Shown here piece after piece: positions 40,722 through 52,745 of a DNA stretch of 64,000 nt. Each line of letters begins with the position of its first letter. Positions within the stretch are counted from its first letter, which is position 1. The stretch is from the NCBI GenBank assembly GCA_902515205.1, contig CABXTU010000004.1, positions 1-64,000 of the forward strand. The letters run 5' to 3'. This DNA is from an uncultured Pelagibacteraceae bacterium (GTDB lineage: Bacteria > Pseudomonadota > Alphaproteobacteria > Pelagibacterales > Pelagibacteraceae). A program made the translations under genes and the position numbers. Under the pieces are notes generated by a model. That model did no database searches, had not been told where the DNA came from, and saw only the letters and a list, made by a program, of their open reading frames with translations.

Positions 40722-41175
40722 TATTAAAGTCTTCTCAGAGGAGAGGGCCTGGTCAAAAAGACTAAAAGATAGAAATTTTTTTTTTAAAAAAATTTGTAAA
40801 GCTTTTCCTAAGAAATATAGATTTTTAAATAAAAAAGTAAGCCTTACTTTATTGCTTTCAAATAATAAAAATATAAAAAAATTAAATAAAAATTTTAGAA
40901 AAAAAAACAAACCAACTGATATTTTATCATTTCCTTTTGAAAAAAAATTAAAGATAAATAAAGAAACTTATATTGGGGATATTATTATAAGTTATGATTT
41001 CATAGATAAGCCTAAATCTCAAAAATCGATTATTTTTAAAAAAAAATTAATTAAGATATTTATCCATGGTTTTCTTCATTTATTAAATTTTGATCATAAA
41101 AAATATAATGATTACAAAAAAATGCTAAAAGAAGAAAAACAAATATATCAATCAATAATTCAGAAACTAAATTGA
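40714..41175 (+). CDS. ybeY: Endoribonuclease YbeY
   Basis: LNKNFRKKNKPTDILSFPF, HGFLHLLNFDHKK metal motif. Confidence 0.93.
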   Translation: MINIKVFSEERAWSKRLKDRNFFFKKICKAFPKKYRFLNKKVSLTLLLSNNKNIKKLNKNFRKKNKPTDILSFPFEKKLKINKETYIGDIIISYDFIDKPKSQKSIIFKKKLIKIFIHGFLHLLNFDHKKYNDYKKMLKEEKQIYQSIIQKLN

Positions 41176-42716
41176 ATATTAAAGTATATAAAGATTTTTT
41201 ATTTTTAATTATTTTAGGTATGCTAACTTCATTGAGTTTACCTCCCTTGAATTATTTTTTTATTAATTTTTTAACATTCTCTCTTTTTTTTTTATTTTTA
41301 ATCCATAAATCCAATGGAAATTTAAGTGCTAGAATTTTCTTTTTTTATGGGTGGTTATTTGGGTTTGGTTATTTTATTACCAACTTATATTGGATATCTA
41401 TATCTTTAACCTATGACCCAAACTTTAGGTTTTTAATTCCGTTATCTATAATTCTTATACCGACATTCTTGTCGATATTTTATGGATTTGTCTCACTTTT
41501 TTTTATAATTTTAAAACCAAAAAGTATAATAAGTTCGCTTCTAGTTTTTTCTTTAATTTTTGGAATATTAGAATTTATTAGGGGGATAATCTTTTCTGGT
41601 TTTCCTTGGAACTTAATCATTTACAGTTTGTCAAATCAGTTAGAGGTTTTAAGTATAACCTCTATAATAGGTACTTATGGATTTAATTTACTTTGCATTT
41701 CTTTATTTTCGAGTCCAGCAATTCTAATATTAAAATTTGATAAAAAAAATTTAGGAGTTTTTCTTTTATTTTTAGTTTTAACTATATCTTTTTATATTTA
41801 TGGACTTTATTACAAGGAAAAATTTAAAGAAATAAACCTAGAGTCTTATGATTATAAGATAAGAGCCATAGGATCAAATATTACCCTTGACAGATTTTAT
41901 ACTAAAGTAGATTCCATCTCAGTTATCGAAGACTTGATTAAGATAAGCGAACCTGAACCGAGTGATAAAACAATTTTTATTTGGCCAGAGGGAATTCTTC
42001 CAAATATTTCACAAAAGGATTTAATCAATTATAGTCAGTTATTTGAAGAAAATTTTAATCAAAACCACATATTGATAATGGGAGTTAATAGTCAAGAAGT
42101 AAAAGAAAGATCTAAAGATTATTTTAATTCATTTTCCGTATATGATTATAAATTAAATTTACTAAACTCTTATAACAAAATTAATTTAGTTCCCTTTGGT
42201 GAATTTTTACCTTTTGAAAATCTTTTATCAAAAATAGGTTTAAGATCTTTAACTAATAACTATCAATCATTTTCAAGAGGTGATCTAAGAAAAACCATAG
42301 AAATTGTACAACCAAATTTTTCATTAAAAATTTTACCCCTTATCTGTTATGAAATAATCTATTCAGGTAATTTATTTAATAATCTTGATTTTGATCTTAT
42401 CATTAATATTTCAGAGGATGGATGGTTTGGTCAATCAATTGGACCAAAACAACATTTTGTACACAGTATAATAAGAGCAATTGAAAGTGGAAAATATATT
42501 GTTCGTTCATCAAATAATGGAATTGCAGCAATAATAAATCCATTGGGAAATGTAGAAAAAAGTGTGAACTATAGAAAGACAGGATACATTGATCTTAAAG
42601 AAAGGAGGACGATACAACCTACAATATTTTCTATGTATGGAAACAAAATATTCGGATTATTAATTTTATTGTATATTTTTTTAATATTTTCATTTAATAA
42701 AATTAGATATGAGTAA
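41172..42716 (+). CDS. lnt: Apolipoprotein N-acyltransferase
   Basis: Multi-TM plus nitrilase domain ([43 protein letters not shown]); TTG start overlapping ybeY TGA. Confidence 0.95.
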   Translation: MNIKVYKDFLFLIILGMLTSLSLPPLNYFFINFLTFSLFFLFLIHKSNGNLSARIFFFYGWLFGFGYFITNLYWISISLTYDPNFRFLIPLSIILIPTFLSIFYGFVSLFFIILKPKSIISSLLVFSLIFGILEFIRGIIFSGFPWNLIIYSLSNQLEVLSITSIIGTYGFNLLCISLFSSPAILILKFDKKNLGVFLLFLVLTISFYIYGLYYKEKFKEINLESYDYKIRAIGSNITLDRFYTKVDSISVIEDLIKISEPEPSDKTIFIWPEGILPNISQKDLINYSQLFEENFNQNHILIMGVNSQEVKERSKDYFNSFSVYDYKLNLLNSYNKINLVPFGEFLPFENLLSKIGLRSLTNNYQSFSRGDLRKTIEIVQPNFSLKILPLICYEIIYSGNLFNNLDFDLIINISEDGWFGQSIGPKQHFVHSIIRAIESGKYIVRSSNNGIAAIINPLGNVEKSVNYRKTGYIDLKERRTIQPTIFSMYGNKIFGLLILLYIFLIFSFNKIRYE

Positions 42717-43875
42717 TCTTAAAAATTATCTTTTTACAAGTGAGTCAGTTTCTGAAGGACATCCAGATAAAGTATGTGATAGAATTTCAGACATGGTTGT
42801 CGATACCTACTTAGATATGGAGCCACAAGCTAGAGTGGCCTGCGAAACTTTAACAACTACAAATAAAGTCGTATTGGCTGGAGAAACAAGAGGACCTGAT
42901 ATTAATAAAAACGAATTAATATCTAAAGTTAGAGATTGTATTAAAGATATTGGTTACGATCAAGACGGCTTTACTTGGAAAGAAGCAACAAAGATTGAAA
43001 GCCATCTACACTCTCAATCAGCTGATATTGCAATGGGAGTAGATTCATCTGGCAACAAAGACGAGGGTGCTGGTGATCAAGGAATAATGTTTGGATATGC
43101 ATGCAACGAAACAGAGGCTTTAATGCCTGCTCCAATTCATTATTCTCATAAAATTCTTAGATTGATGGCTCAAGATAGAAAATCAGGAAATCTCAATGGA
43201 ATAGAACCAGACTCAAAAAGTCAGATTACTATTGAATATAAAGATGGCAAACCATCAGCTGTGAAATCAGTGGTGATCTCTACACAACATTCTAAAGATA
43301 TCAATCTAACAAAAGTAAAAGAACTTTGTATGCCGTACATTGAAAAATCTATTCCAAAAGATTTATTAGGAAAGTTAGATGCAAATGAAATTTATATAAA
43401 CCCTACAGGAAATTTTGTAATTGGTGGTCCAGATGGAGATAGTGGTTTGACTGGTAGAAAAATTATTGTTGATACTTATGGAGGTGCAGCACCTCATGGC
43501 GGTGGAGCATTCTCAGGAAAAGATCCAACAAAAGTTGATAGATCAGCAGCATATGCTTCAAGATATGTTGCAAAAAATATTGTTGCTTCAGGAATTGCAG
43601 ATAAGTGTTTAATTCAATTAGCATATGCCATAGGTGTTTCTAAGCCTTTATCCATTTATGTAGATTTATTTGCTAATGATGAGGAAAAAAACAGACATGT
43701 TGAAAAATTGATAAATGAAAATTTTGATTTAAGTCCTAGAGGAATTAGAGAAATGTTGGGTTTAAATAAAGCAATATATCAAAAAACAGCTGCATATGGT
43801 CATTTTGGAAGAGAACCAGAGTCTGATGGTTCGTTTTCATGGGAAAAAACTGATAAATCTGGAGTTTTCAAATAA
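42709..43875 (+). CDS. metK: S-adenosylmethionine synthetase
   Basis: [51 protein letters not shown] motifs. Confidence 0.98.
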   Translation: MSNLKNYLFTSESVSEGHPDKVCDRISDMVVDTYLDMEPQARVACETLTTTNKVVLAGETRGPDINKNELISKVRDCIKDIGYDQDGFTWKEATKIESHLHSQSADIAMGVDSSGNKDEGAGDQGIMFGYACNETEALMPAPIHYSHKILRLMAQDRKSGNLNGIEPDSKSQITIEYKDGKPSAVKSVVISTQHSKDINLTKVKELCMPYIEKSIPKDLLGKLDANEIYINPTGNFVIGGPDGDSGLTGRKIIVDTYGGAAPHGGGAFSGKDPTKVDRSAAYASRYVAKNIVASGIADKCLIQLAYAIGVSKPLSIYVDLFANDEEKNRHVEKLINENFDLSPRGIREMLGLNKAIYQKTAAYGHFGREPESDGSFSWEKTDKSGVFK

Positions 43876-43932
43876 TCAATAAAAGTTGAAAATACAAAAA
43901 AAATAATTATATTCCATCTACACTGTTGAATT

Positions 43933-43962
43933 AAAAAAATGGGCTTTAGCCCATTTTTTTTT
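43933..43962 (+). terminator. Rho-independent terminator/attenuator between metK and nusA
   Basis: AAAAAAATGGGCT-TT-AGCCCATTTTTTTTT hairpin followed by T-run, 16 nt before nusA ATG. Confidence 0.88.
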
Positions 43963-43977
43963 GGAGCTAATTAAAAT

Positions 43978-45531
43978 ATGTTAAATAAAAGAGCGGATAA
44001 ATTAGAATTACTAAGAATTGCTGAAGCAGTAGCATTAGAAAAATCTATAGATAAAGAGTTAATTATAAGTTCTATGGAAACTGGAATTGCTAAAGCTGCA
44101 AAATCTAAATTCGGTCAAGACAATGAAATCAAAGTATCTATAAATAGAGATAGTGGAGACATTGAAATCTTTAGAAAATTAATAGTCACTGAAAATCCAG
44201 AGAATACGAACACGGAAATTAAATTAGAAGATGCAATTAATTTAAATGAAACCAACAAGGATAAATCTATTGGAGATGAAGTACTCCAGCCATTACCATC
44301 CTTTGATTTTGGAAGAATAGCAGCTCAGACAGCAAAACAAGTAATTAGTTTTAATGTGAGAGAGGCTGAAAGAGAAAGGCAATTTAATGATTTTATAGAT
44401 AAAAAGGATACAATTTTAAGTGGTATTGTAAAACGGTTGGAATTTGGAAATGTAATAGCAGACTTAGGAAAAACTGAAGCAATAATTCAAAAAAATGAGC
44501 TGATACCTAGAGAGAATATTAAGGCTGGAGATAGAGTAAAGGCATATTGTTACGATGTTAGAAGAGAACCAAGAGGTCAACAAATATTCTTATCAAGAGC
44601 ACATCCAAAATTTATGGAAAAACTTTTTGTTCAAGAAGTTCCAGAAATTTATGATGGACTAATCGAAATTAAATCATCATCAAGAGACCCTGGAAGTAGA
44701 GCAAAAATTTGTGTTAAAGCGGTAGATACATCTCTTGATCCAGTTGGAGCATGTGTAGGTATGAGGGGATCAAGAGTACAAGCTGTTGTAAATGAATTAC
44801 AGGGTGAAAAAATTGATATAGTTAATTGGTCTGATGACCCAGCTATTCTAGTATCTAATGCACTATCACCAGCAGAAGTGCAAAGAGTTAACGTAGACTC
44901 GGAAAGAAAAAAACTTGACGTTATTCTCACAGAGGAAAATTTAAGTAAAGCTATAGGAAGAAGAGGGCAAAATGTAAGATTAGCAACTAAATTATTGAAT
45001 TATGAGATCAATATAATGACTGATGCCGAAGACTCCGAGAGAAGACAACAAGAATTTAAAGAGAAAACTGAAAATTTTGTTAAGAATTTAGAATTAGATG
45101 AAACCCTTGGTCAATTATTAGTTGCAGAGGGATTTTCTTCGATAGACGATATTAAAGATAGTACAAAAGAAAATTTAGTAAAAATTGAGGGAATAGAGGA
45201 AGATACTGCTGAAGCTTTAATTGAAAGAGCTCAAGAATTTTATAAAAAGGATCAAGAAGATATTTCTGAAAGAATTAAAGAATTAGGTTTAGACGACTCA
45301 TTAATAAACTTAAAAGGACTTACTCCTGGAATGTTAGTAACTCTGGGGGAACAAAAAATTTTGACCTTAGAGGATTTTGCAGATTTAGCCTCAGATGAAC
45401 TCACAGGAGGATATGATGTTATTAAAGGTGAGAGAGTAAAAATTCAAGGATACCTTGAAGATTTTGCTTTATCTAAAGAAGAAGCGGACGGACTGATTAT
45501 GAATGCAAGAAAAATTATTTACAAAGATTGA
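43978..45531 (+). CDS. nusA: Transcription termination/antitermination protein NusA
   Basis: VKAYCYDVRREPRGQQIFLSRAHPKFMEKLF, GMRGSRVQAVVNELQGEKIDIV, KH and C-terminal HhH repeats. Confidence 0.98.
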   Translation: MLNKRADKLELLRIAEAVALEKSIDKELIISSMETGIAKAAKSKFGQDNEIKVSINRDSGDIEIFRKLIVTENPENTNTEIKLEDAINLNETNKDKSIGDEVLQPLPSFDFGRIAAQTAKQVISFNVREAERERQFNDFIDKKDTILSGIVKRLEFGNVIADLGKTEAIIQKNELIPRENIKAGDRVKAYCYDVRREPRGQQIFLSRAHPKFMEKLFVQEVPEIYDGLIEIKSSSRDPGSRAKICVKAVDTSLDPVGACVGMRGSRVQAVVNELQGEKIDIVNWSDDPAILVSNALSPAEVQRVNVDSERKKLDVILTEENLSKAIGRRGQNVRLATKLLNYEINIMTDAEDSERRQQEFKEKTENFVKNLELDETLGQLLVAEGFSSIDDIKDSTKENLVKIEGIEEDTAEALIERAQEFYKKDQEDISERIKELGLDDSLINLKGLTPGMLVTLGEQKILTLEDFADLASDELTGGYDVIKGERVKIQGYLEDFALSKEEADGLIMNARKIIYKD

Positions 45532-45541
45532 GTGATGAACT

Positions 45542-47761
45542 ATGGAAAAAAAAACAAAATTAACAATATCTGGCTCACCCAAAAGAACTATAAAAAGTAT
45601 TGAGATAGCAAAAACTCAAGGAAAAAATTCAGTAAAAATTGAAAAAAGACAATTCAAATCTTCAACCAAAGTTGGATTCTCTGGAACTGGGATAAGTAAA
45701 CAAAAAAATCCCTCTTCGTTCAATAGAGGCGCTTCAGTGAAATCTACTTTTAATCCTAAATTGTCTCGTGTGACAAATGATTTTGAAAGACGTAAATTAG
45801 CTGAACAAAGGGCTACAAAAAGACTTAAAGGAGATAACGAAAATAAGGATAAAAAAAATTTAAAAACTGGAACAAAAAAAAGAGAATTAAAATTAACTGT
45901 TTCAAGAGCACTGAGTGATGAAATTGAAGCTAGAGAAAGAAGTTTGGCTTCAGTAAAAAGAGCAAGACTTAAAGAAAATAAAAATCTAAGTAAACAAGAG
46001 ATACAAGAAAATCTAAAACCCGTTAAGAGAGATATTAATATTCCAGAAGCTATTACAGTTAGAGAGTTGGCTAATAGAATGGCAGAACAATCAAGTAATG
46101 TAATCAAATATCTATTTGGGATGGGTGTATCGGTAACTATAAATCAAACCTTGGCAGCAGACACAGCAGAATTTTTAGTTAAAGAATTTGGGCATAACCC
46201 AATTAGAGAGGCTAAAGCAGAAGAAATAATTCAAAAAATAAAAGCTTCAAGAGCAGAAAACTTAAAGAATAGACCTCCTATCGTGACTGTAATGGGACAT
46301 GTAGATCATGGAAAAACATCAGTTCTTGATGTTTTACGAAGCACAAATGTTGTTTCCGGAGAATTTGGGGGAATTACTCAACATATAGGAGCATATCAAA
46401 TAATAAATAAGTCAAATAAATTAACTTTTATTGATACTCCAGGACATGCAGCATTTACAGAGATGAGAGCAAGAGGATCAAAACTAACAGATATTGTAGT
46501 TTTGGTTGTAGCAGCAGATGATGGAGTTAAACCTCAAACAGTTGAGTCTATTAAACATGCTAAAGCAGCAAATGTTCCAATAGTTGTTGCTATTAATAAA
46601 TGCGATTTACCAGATGCTGATCCTCAAAAGATAAAGAATCAGTTATTAGAACATGAACTAATAGCTGAAGATTTGTCAGGAGATACTTTAATGGTTGAAA
46701 TATCAGCTAAAACAAAATTAAACCTAGAAAAATTAGTAGAAGCCATAATTCTGCAAGCCGAAATTTTAGACCTTAAAACTGATTTTGAGTCTAAAGCCAC
46801 AGGTGTAGTATTAGAGTCAAAGATTGATGTTGGAAGAGGTCCAGTTGCAACGGTAATTGTAACTTCTGGGACTCTTAAAAAAGGAGAGTTTTTTGTGAGT
46901 GGATTAAAATGGGGAAAAGTTAGAGCAATAATTAATGATGTAGGAAAAAATATTAATGAAGCATCTCCTTCAACTCCCGTTGAAATTTTAGGTATCAATG
47001 GAGCAGCAAAAGCTGGGGATGACTTTATAGTTTTGGATAGTGAAAAAGAGGCTAAATTATTAAGTGAAAACAGAGCTCAAGAGAGTAAAGATGGAAAACA
47101 TTCAATAACATTTGCAACTCAAGATTCTGCTTTCACGGATAAATCTGCTGAGGAATTAAATTTAATTATTAAGTCTGATGTTCATGGATCCTCTGAGGCA
47201 ATAAAAAATGCTATAAGTAAAATTAATCATGATGAAGTAAAACCTAAAATAATCTTGGCTGATATAGGAATGGTCACTGAAACAGATGTTACTTTAGCCA
47301 AGGCTTCAAATGCAGTTTTAATTGCTTTTAACGTTAAGCCAAGTAAAGAGGCAAAAAAATTAGCTGAGAATGAAAAAATAAAAATTTCATCTTATAATAT
47401 TATTTATGAAGTTTTAGATTTTATAAAACAAAGAATGTCAGGACTTTTAACTCCCGATGTTCAGGAAACCATTACTGGAACTGCAAAAATTTTAGAAATA
47501 TTCAAAGTATCTGGAGCTGGAAAGGTTGCTGGCTCAAAAGTTTTAGAGGGGGAAATAAATACCAACTCTAGTTTACGAGTTATAAGAGATGGAGTTATAG
47601 TTTTTACTGGAAAGGTTGGAACTTTATTTAGGGAAAAAAACCAAGTAAAAAATGTTAATAATGGACAAGAATGTGGAATTACAATTAAAGATTATATTGA
47701 TTTTCAAAAAAATGATACTATTGAGGCTTTTACCACCACTTCTACAGAAAGGTCAATTTAA
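45542..47761 (+). CDS. infB: Translation initiation factor IF-2
   Basis: [43 protein letters not shown] motif. Confidence 0.99.
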   Translation: MEKKTKLTISGSPKRTIKSIEIAKTQGKNSVKIEKRQFKSSTKVGFSGTGISKQKNPSSFNRGASVKSTFNPKLSRVTNDFERRKLAEQRATKRLKGDNENKDKKNLKTGTKKRELKLTVSRALSDEIEARERSLASVKRARLKENKNLSKQEIQENLKPVKRDINIPEAITVRELANRMAEQSSNVIKYLFGMGVSVTINQTLAADTAEFLVKEFGHNPIREAKAEEIIQKIKASRAENLKNRPPIVTVMGHVDHGKTSVLDVLRSTNVVSGEFGGITQHIGAYQIINKSNKLTFIDTPGHAAFTEMRARGSKLTDIVVLVVAADDGVKPQTVESIKHAKAANVPIVVAINKCDLPDADPQKIKNQLLEHELIAEDLSGDTLMVEISAKTKLNLEKLVEAIILQAEILDLKTDFESKATGVVLESKIDVGRGPVATVIVTSGTLKKGEFFVSGLKWGKVRAIINDVGKNINEASPSTPVEILGINGAAKAGDDFIVLDSEKEAKLLSENRAQESKDGKHSITFATQDSAFTDKSAEELNLIIKSDVHGSSEAIKNAISKINHDEVKPKIILADIGMVTETDVTLAKASNAVLIAFNVKPSKEAKKLAENEKIKISSYNIIYEVLDFIKQRMSGLLTPDVQETITGTAKILEIFKVSGAGKVAGSKVLEGEINTNSSLRVIRDGVIVFTGKVGTLFREKNQVKNVNNGQECGITIKDYIDFQKNDTIEAFTTTSTERSI

Positions 47762-48129
47762 TGGCTGATAGAATAGGGAAACAAATTACCCAAAGACAAC
47801 TTAGAGTTGGAGAAATGATAAAGCAGTCTTTGAGCATGATTTTTATCAGAAATGAGGCTAAAGTTCCTAATTTAGAAACAAATACTATAACAGTTACTGA
47901 AGTAAGAATGAGCCAAGACTTAAAAATCGCTAAAGCGTATGTTTTACCATTAGGAGGAAAACATGCGGAAGAAAAAATCGACATTTTAAAAAAAAACTCT
48001 TTTATAATAAGAAAAATTTTATCACAGAAAGTAGTTATGAAATTTTTGCCTAAATTACTTTTTAGAAAAGACGAGTCTTTTGAATATGCAGAAAAAATAG
48101 AAAGATTAATAAAACAAACAAACAAATAG
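47761..48129 (+). CDS. rbfA: Ribosome-binding factor A
   Basis: RQLRVGEMIKQSLS, ITVTEVRMSQDLKIAKAYVLPL; infB-rbfA-rpsO context. Confidence 0.93.
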   Translation: MADRIGKQITQRQLRVGEMIKQSLSMIFIRNEAKVPNLETNTITVTEVRMSQDLKIAKAYVLPLGGKHAEEKIDILKKNSFIIRKILSQKVVMKFLPKLLFRKDESFEYAEKIERLIKQTNK

Positions 48130-48141
48130 GAAAATCAGACA

Positions 48142-48390
48142 ATGAACAAGAAAACACAAGAATTAGCAATTCATGAAAAAGATACTGGATCTTCAGAAAT
48201 TCAAATTGCTTTACTAACTGATAAAATTGAAACTCTGTCAAAACATATAAAACAATTCAAAAAGGATAAACATTCATCTGTAGGGTTGTTAAAAGCGGTA
48301 AATAGGAGAAAAAAATTGTTAGAGTACCTTAAAAAAAACAAAATAGACTCTTACAAAAATGTACTATCGAAATTAAATTTAAGAAAATAG
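48142..48390 (+). CDS. rpsO: 30S ribosomal protein S15
   Basis: DTGSSEIQIALLTDKIETLSKHIKQFKKDKHSSVGLLKAVNRRKKLLEYLKK. Confidence 0.96.
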   Translation: MNKKTQELAIHEKDTGSSEIQIALLTDKIETLSKHIKQFKKDKHSSVGLLKAVNRRKKLLEYLKKNKIDSYKNVLSKLNLRK

Positions 48391-48446
48391 ATAATAATTT
48401 AGATAGAAAGTAAAGAATCGAATGAAATGAACGAAATGGAAATGAA

Positions 48447-50519
48447 ATGTTTAAAGTATATAAGAAAGAAATTGAAGTAGCGGGAAAAAAAATAAGTTTA
48501 GAAACAGGTAAAGTAGCAAGACAAGCGGATGGAGCAATTATAGCATCATCAGGTGAAACAGTTATTTTAGCGACAGTAGTAGGAGCAAAAAAGGTAAATC
48601 CAGACATGGATTATTTTCCTTTATCAGTAAACTATCAAGAGAAATATTATGCTGGTGGAAAAATTCCAGGTGGGTATTTTAAAAGAGAGGCAAGACCAAC
48701 GGAAAGTGAGACTTTAATCTCAAGATTAATTGATCGACCAATAAGACCTTTATTTCCTGATGAATTTAAAAATGAGGTACAGTTATTACCAACTGTAATC
48801 TCTTATGACAAAGAAAACCAACCAGACATTCTAGCCATTACAGCTTCATCTGCAGCGCTTGCTATTTCGGGAATGCCATTTAAGGGTCCTATAGGTGCAT
48901 CTAGAGTAGGTTTTGTCAATGGGAAATATATTCTTAACCCATCGAAAGAAGAATTAGAAAATTCTAGTTTGGATTTGGTTGTAGCAGGTACCAAAGATGC
49001 TGTGCTTATGGTGGAATCAGAAGCTAACGGTTTAACAGAGGAAGAAATGTTAAATGCAGTTAAGTTCGGTCATAAAGGATTTGTTCCTGTTATCAAGATG
49101 ATAGAGGAACTTGCTAAAGAATGTAGAAAACCAGAGTGGTCTGTAGAGAAAAAAGATTTATCCGAAATTAAGAAAAAATTACAAGAAACATTTACAGATG
49201 ATCTTAAAAAAGCTTTTGCAACAAAAGACAAACAGGATAGATCAAATCAAATTTCTGAGATTACCGATAAAGCTAAAAAACTTTATGAGGAAGATGATAA
49301 TTACACTGATCTTGATGTAAATAGTCAATTAAAAAGTCTGGAAAAATCCATTGTAAGGAATGATATACTTAAAAATAAAAATAGAATTGATGGCAGAGGT
49401 TTATCTGACGTAAGAGCTATTTCATGCGAGGTTGGGGTTTTACCGAGGACTCATGGTTCTGCATTGTTTACTAGAGGCGAGACTCAAGCAATTGTAGTTG
49501 CTACTTTAGGAACCTCAGATGATGAACAACGATTAGAAAGTTTAGATGGGCAACATAGGGAGAGATTCATGTTACACTATAATTTCCCTCCTTTTTCAGT
49601 TGGGGAAACCGGGAGAATTGGAACTGGAAGACGTGAAATTGGTCATGGTAAATTAGCATGGAGAGCAATAAACTCGTCACTTCCTTCAAAAGAAACTTTT
49701 CCATACACTTTTAGAATAGTTTCAGAAATTACAGAATCTAATGGTTCTTCTTCTATGGCTACTGTTTGTGGAACCTCTCTTGCACTAATGGATGCAGGTG
49801 TTCCAATTAAAGAACCTGTTGCAGGGATTGCAATGGGTTTAATTAAAGAGGGTGATGATTTTAGTGTCCTATCAGACATTTTAGGTGATGAAGATCATTT
49901 AGGGGATATGGACTTTAAGGTTGCTGGAACTAAAGATGGAATCACTTCACTTCAAATGGATATCAAAATTACTGGTATTACATTTGAAATCATGGAGCAG
50001 GCATTAAGCCAAGCAAAAGATGGAAGAATTCATATCTTAGGTGAAATGAATAAAGCTTTATCAGCTTCAAGAGAAGAGGTTGGAAAACACACTCCAAAAA
50101 TGGAACAGATTACAGTTGATAAAAAAGATATTGCTGCTGTGATTGGAAAAGGTGGTGCAACTATCAGAGAGATTGTTGAAAAATCAGGTGCAAAAGTTGA
50201 TGTGAATGATGAAGGAGTAGTCACAGTTGCTGCTCCAGATGAAGAGTCAAGAAACATTGCTATGCAATTTATTAAAGACATTACTGCAAAAGCCGAACTG
50301 AATAAAATTTATTCAGGCAAAGTTATGAAGATTATGGAGTTTGGTGCATTTGTTAATTTCTTAGGAAAACAAGATGGACTTGTTCATATTTCAGAACTAG
50401 CAGATCAAAGAGTTGCAAAAGTCACTGATGTTGTCAAAGAAGGTGATGAGGTAAAAGTTAAAGTAATTGGTTTTGATAGAGGTAAAGTTAAACTTTCAAT
50501 TAAACAAGCAAGTAAATAA
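48447..50519 (+). CDS. pnp: Polyribonucleotide nucleotidyltransferase
   Basis: Two RNase PH domains ([30 protein letters not shown]), KH and S1 domains. Confidence 0.99.
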   Translation: MFKVYKKEIEVAGKKISLETGKVARQADGAIIASSGETVILATVVGAKKVNPDMDYFPLSVNYQEKYYAGGKIPGGYFKREARPTESETLISRLIDRPIRPLFPDEFKNEVQLLPTVISYDKENQPDILAITASSAALAISGMPFKGPIGASRVGFVNGKYILNPSKEELENSSLDLVVAGTKDAVLMVESEANGLTEEEMLNAVKFGHKGFVPVIKMIEELAKECRKPEWSVEKKDLSEIKKKLQETFTDDLKKAFATKDKQDRSNQISEITDKAKKLYEEDDNYTDLDVNSQLKSLEKSIVRNDILKNKNRIDGRGLSDVRAISCEVGVLPRTHGSALFTRGETQAIVVATLGTSDDEQRLESLDGQHRERFMLHYNFPPFSVGETGRIGTGRREIGHGKLAWRAINSSLPSKETFPYTFRIVSEITESNGSSSMATVCGTSLALMDAGVPIKEPVAGIAMGLIKEGDDFSVLSDILGDEDHLGDMDFKVAGTKDGITSLQMDIKITGITFEIMEQALSQAKDGRIHILGEMNKALSASREEVGKHTPKMEQITVDKKDIAAVIGKGGATIREIVEKSGAKVDVNDEGVVTVAAPDEESRNIAMQFIKDITAKAELNKIYSGKVMKIMEFGAFVNFLGKQDGLVHISELADQRVAKVTDVVKEGDEVKVKVIGFDRGKVKLSIKQASK

Positions 50520-50612
50520 ATTTTAATAAATCTCTATGGGTAAAATTAAAGCATATTATAATTATTTTACCTTTGAAAATCATGATGGAATTTTTTATAA
50601 AATAAAAAAAAA

Positions 50613-50732
50613 TTAAAATCCACCTCTCCAATTGTTTTTATCGTCAAATTGGTCTTTTTCTTTTTTAGAGGTGGGTCTAAACAAATAGAAAATTACAAAT
50701 ATTATACAAACTAATGTTATAATTATTTCCAT
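50613..50732 (-). CDS. Small membrane protein (39 aa)
   Basis: Read by hand: MEIIITLVCIIFVIFYLFRPTSKKEKDQFDDKNNWRGGF*; one TM segment plus charged tail, immediately downstream of fabI on same strand; not in ORF track. Confidence 0.55.
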   Translation of the reverse strand: MEIIITLVCIIFVIFYLFRPTSKKEKDQFDDKNNWRGGF

Positions 50733-50745
50733 AACTCTTTTTACG

Positions 50746-51531
50746 CTAAGTAATGTTTTTCGGGTCAGGCATTCCTACCTTGTTATACCCTGCATCTACA
50801 TAGTGGATTTCACCTGTAACACCATTTGCTAGGTCACTTAATAGATATAATGCTGAATTCCCAACATCATGAATATCTACATTTCTCTTTAGTAAAGAAT
50901 GGTCTTCATTCCATTTATACAAGAATTTTGCATCTCCAATAGCAGAGGCTGCTAAAGTCTTAATTGGTCCAGCACTTATAGCATTAACTCTAATATTCTT
51001 AGCCCCCAAATCTCTTGCTAGATACTTTACACTAGACTCTAAAGCTGCTTTGCAAACACCCATCACATTATAGTTAGGAATAGCTTTGTTCGCTTCATAA
51101 CTTAAAGTAATTAAGCTTCCACCTTTTTTCATTATTTTTGAGGCCTCCTTTGCAACTTCAGTAAATGAAAAGCATGAAATTAACATACTTCTTAAAAAAT
51201 TTTCTCTAGTAGTATCTAAATATTCTCCAGATAACTCTGATTTATCTGAAAATGCAATTGCGTGGACTATGAAATCAATTTCACCCCATTGTGATTTAAT
51301 GTCCTCAAATAGTTTAGTTATATCTTCTTTTTTTTCAACATCGCAACTGAAAGTAACTTTTGAATTAAGTTTTTCTGCTAAAGGAAGAACTCTTTTTTTT
51401 AAAGCATCACCAAGATAAGTAAATGCTAGCTCAGCTCCAGCCTCAGCAAGCTTTTGTGAAATACCCCAAGCAATAGATCTTTCATTGGCAACGCCCATGA
51501 TTAATCCTTTTTTACCTTTCATTAAACTCAT
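50746..51531 (-). CDS. fabI: Enoyl-[acyl-carrier-protein] reductase (NADH)
   Basis: GKKGLIMGVANERSIAWGIS, LSYEANKAIPNYNVMGVCKAALE motifs. Confidence 0.96.
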   Translation of the reverse strand: MSLMKGKKGLIMGVANERSIAWGISQKLAEAGAELAFTYLGDALKKRVLPLAEKLNSKVTFSCDVEKKEDITKLFEDIKSQWGEIDFIVHAIAFSDKSELSGEYLDTTRENFLRSMLISCFSFTEVAKEASKIMKKGGSLITLSYEANKAIPNYNVMGVCKAALESSVKYLARDLGAKNIRVNAISAGPIKTLAASAIGDAKFLYKWNEDHSLLKRNVDIHDVGNSALYLLSDLANGVTGEIHYVDAGYNKVGMPDPKNIT

Positions 51532-51533
51532 TA

Positions 51534-52745
51534 TTACACTTTCTCAAAAATTAAAGCTGCATTGGTTCCACCAAAACCAAAGCTATTTGACATAACAGTG
51601 TTTAAAGTTACTCCAGTTTCTGTTTTTGCAACTATTGGAAACTTTTTAGCTTCAGAGTCCATTTCACCAATGTTTGCAGAGCCTGCTATAAAATTATTTT
51701 TCATCATAATCAAACAATAGATCGCTTCATGCACTGATGCTGCCCCTAAAGGATGACCCGATAGAGATTTTGTTGAACTTATTTTTGGAATATTGTTACC
51801 AAAAGTTTCTTTAACTGCATTTAGTTCAGTAATATCTCCCACAGGTGTAGATGTTCCATGAGTATTAATATAATCAATTTTATTTTTAGTTGTAGCCATT
51901 GCTATTTTCATACATCTAACCGCTCCTTCTCCTGATGGTGCTACCATGTCGTATCCATCTGAGGTTGCTCCATAACCTGTTAATTCTGCATATATTTTAG
52001 CCCCTCTAGCTTTTGCATGTTCATATTCCTCAAGCACCAACACACCGCCACCACCAGCTATTACAAAACCGTCTCTAGTTTTATCGTAAGCTCTTGATGC
52101 TGTCTCTGGTGTATCGTTATATTTAGAGGACAATGCAGTCATAGCATCGAACATTGCAGTCATTGCCCAGTGGATCTCTTCACTACCACCAGCAAAAACA
52201 ATATTTTGTTTACCCATTTGAATTAGTTCCATAGAATTTCCTATACAATGGCCACTAGTTGCACAGGCAGAGCTCATTGTATAGTTAGTCCCCTTTATTT
52301 TAAATGGAACAGCAAGTGTAGCTGAGGCAGTACTTGCCATTGTTCTTGGGACTATGAATGGTCCCATTAATTTTGGAGTTTTGGCTCTAGTTTTATCAGC
52401 TGCTAAAATTACATTTTCAATCGAAGGTCCTCCTGATCCCATAACAATTCCAGTTTTAAAATTACTCACTTCACTTTCTTCTAGGCCTGAATCTTCGATA
52501 GCTTCTTTCATTGCAATATAATTATAAGCTGAACCAGATCCCATAAATCTAATAGTTTTTCTATCTATATGGTCTTCAAGTTTTATTTTTGGTTTCCCAT
52601 GGACATGGCTTTTTAGATTGTGTTCTTTATACTCCTCACTAAATGATATCCCAGATTTAGAATTTAATAGAGATTGATGAACTTCTTCTTGATTATTACC
52701 TAAACAAGATACAACCCCCAAACCTGTAATTACAACTCTTCTCAT
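51534..52745 (-). CDS. fabB: 3-oxoacyl-ACP synthase I
   Basis: [54 protein letters not shown] motifs; next to fabA. Confidence 0.96.
   Translation of the reverse strand: MRRVVITGLGVVSCLGNNQEEVHQSLLNSKSGISFSEEYKEHNLKSHVHGKPKIKLEDHIDRKTIRFMGSGSAYNYIAMKEAIEDSGLEESEVSNFKTGIVMGSGGPSIENVILAADKTRAKTPKLMGPFIVPRTMASTASATLAVPFKIKGTNYTMSSACATSGHCIGNSMELIQMGKQNIVFAGGSEEIHWAMTAMFDAMTALSSKYNDTPETASRAYDKTRDGFVIAGGGGVLVLEEYEHAKARGAKIYAELTGYGATSDGYDMVAPSGEGAVRCMKIAMATTKNKIDYINTHGTSTPVGDITELNAVKETFGNNIPKISSTKSLSGHPLGAASVHEAIYCLIMMKNNFIAGSANIGEMDSEAKKFPIVAKTETGVTLNTVMSNSFGFGGTNAALIFEKV

Noticed and set aside
42600-42716. Possible SAM riboswitch upstream of metK
   Set aside because: metK start overlaps the end of lnt; no leader sequence available and no SAM-II/SAM-V-like structure recognised.
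45616-46107. 163-aa minus-strand ORF antisense to infB (also 46639-46998)
   Set aside because: Leu/Ser-rich shadow translation of infB; no start context or family signature.
48391-48446. GAAATG-like short repeats in the rpsO-pnp gap
   Set aside because: Repetition (gaatgaaatgaacgaaatggaaatgaaatg) is short and purine-rich; probably ribosome-binding/AT-rich drift rather than a structured element, though pnp leader regulation was considered.
50535-50615. 26-aa plus-strand ORF MGKIKAYYNYFTFENHDGIFYKIKKN after pnp
   Set aside because: Too short, no features or coupling; could be chance in AT-rich spacer.
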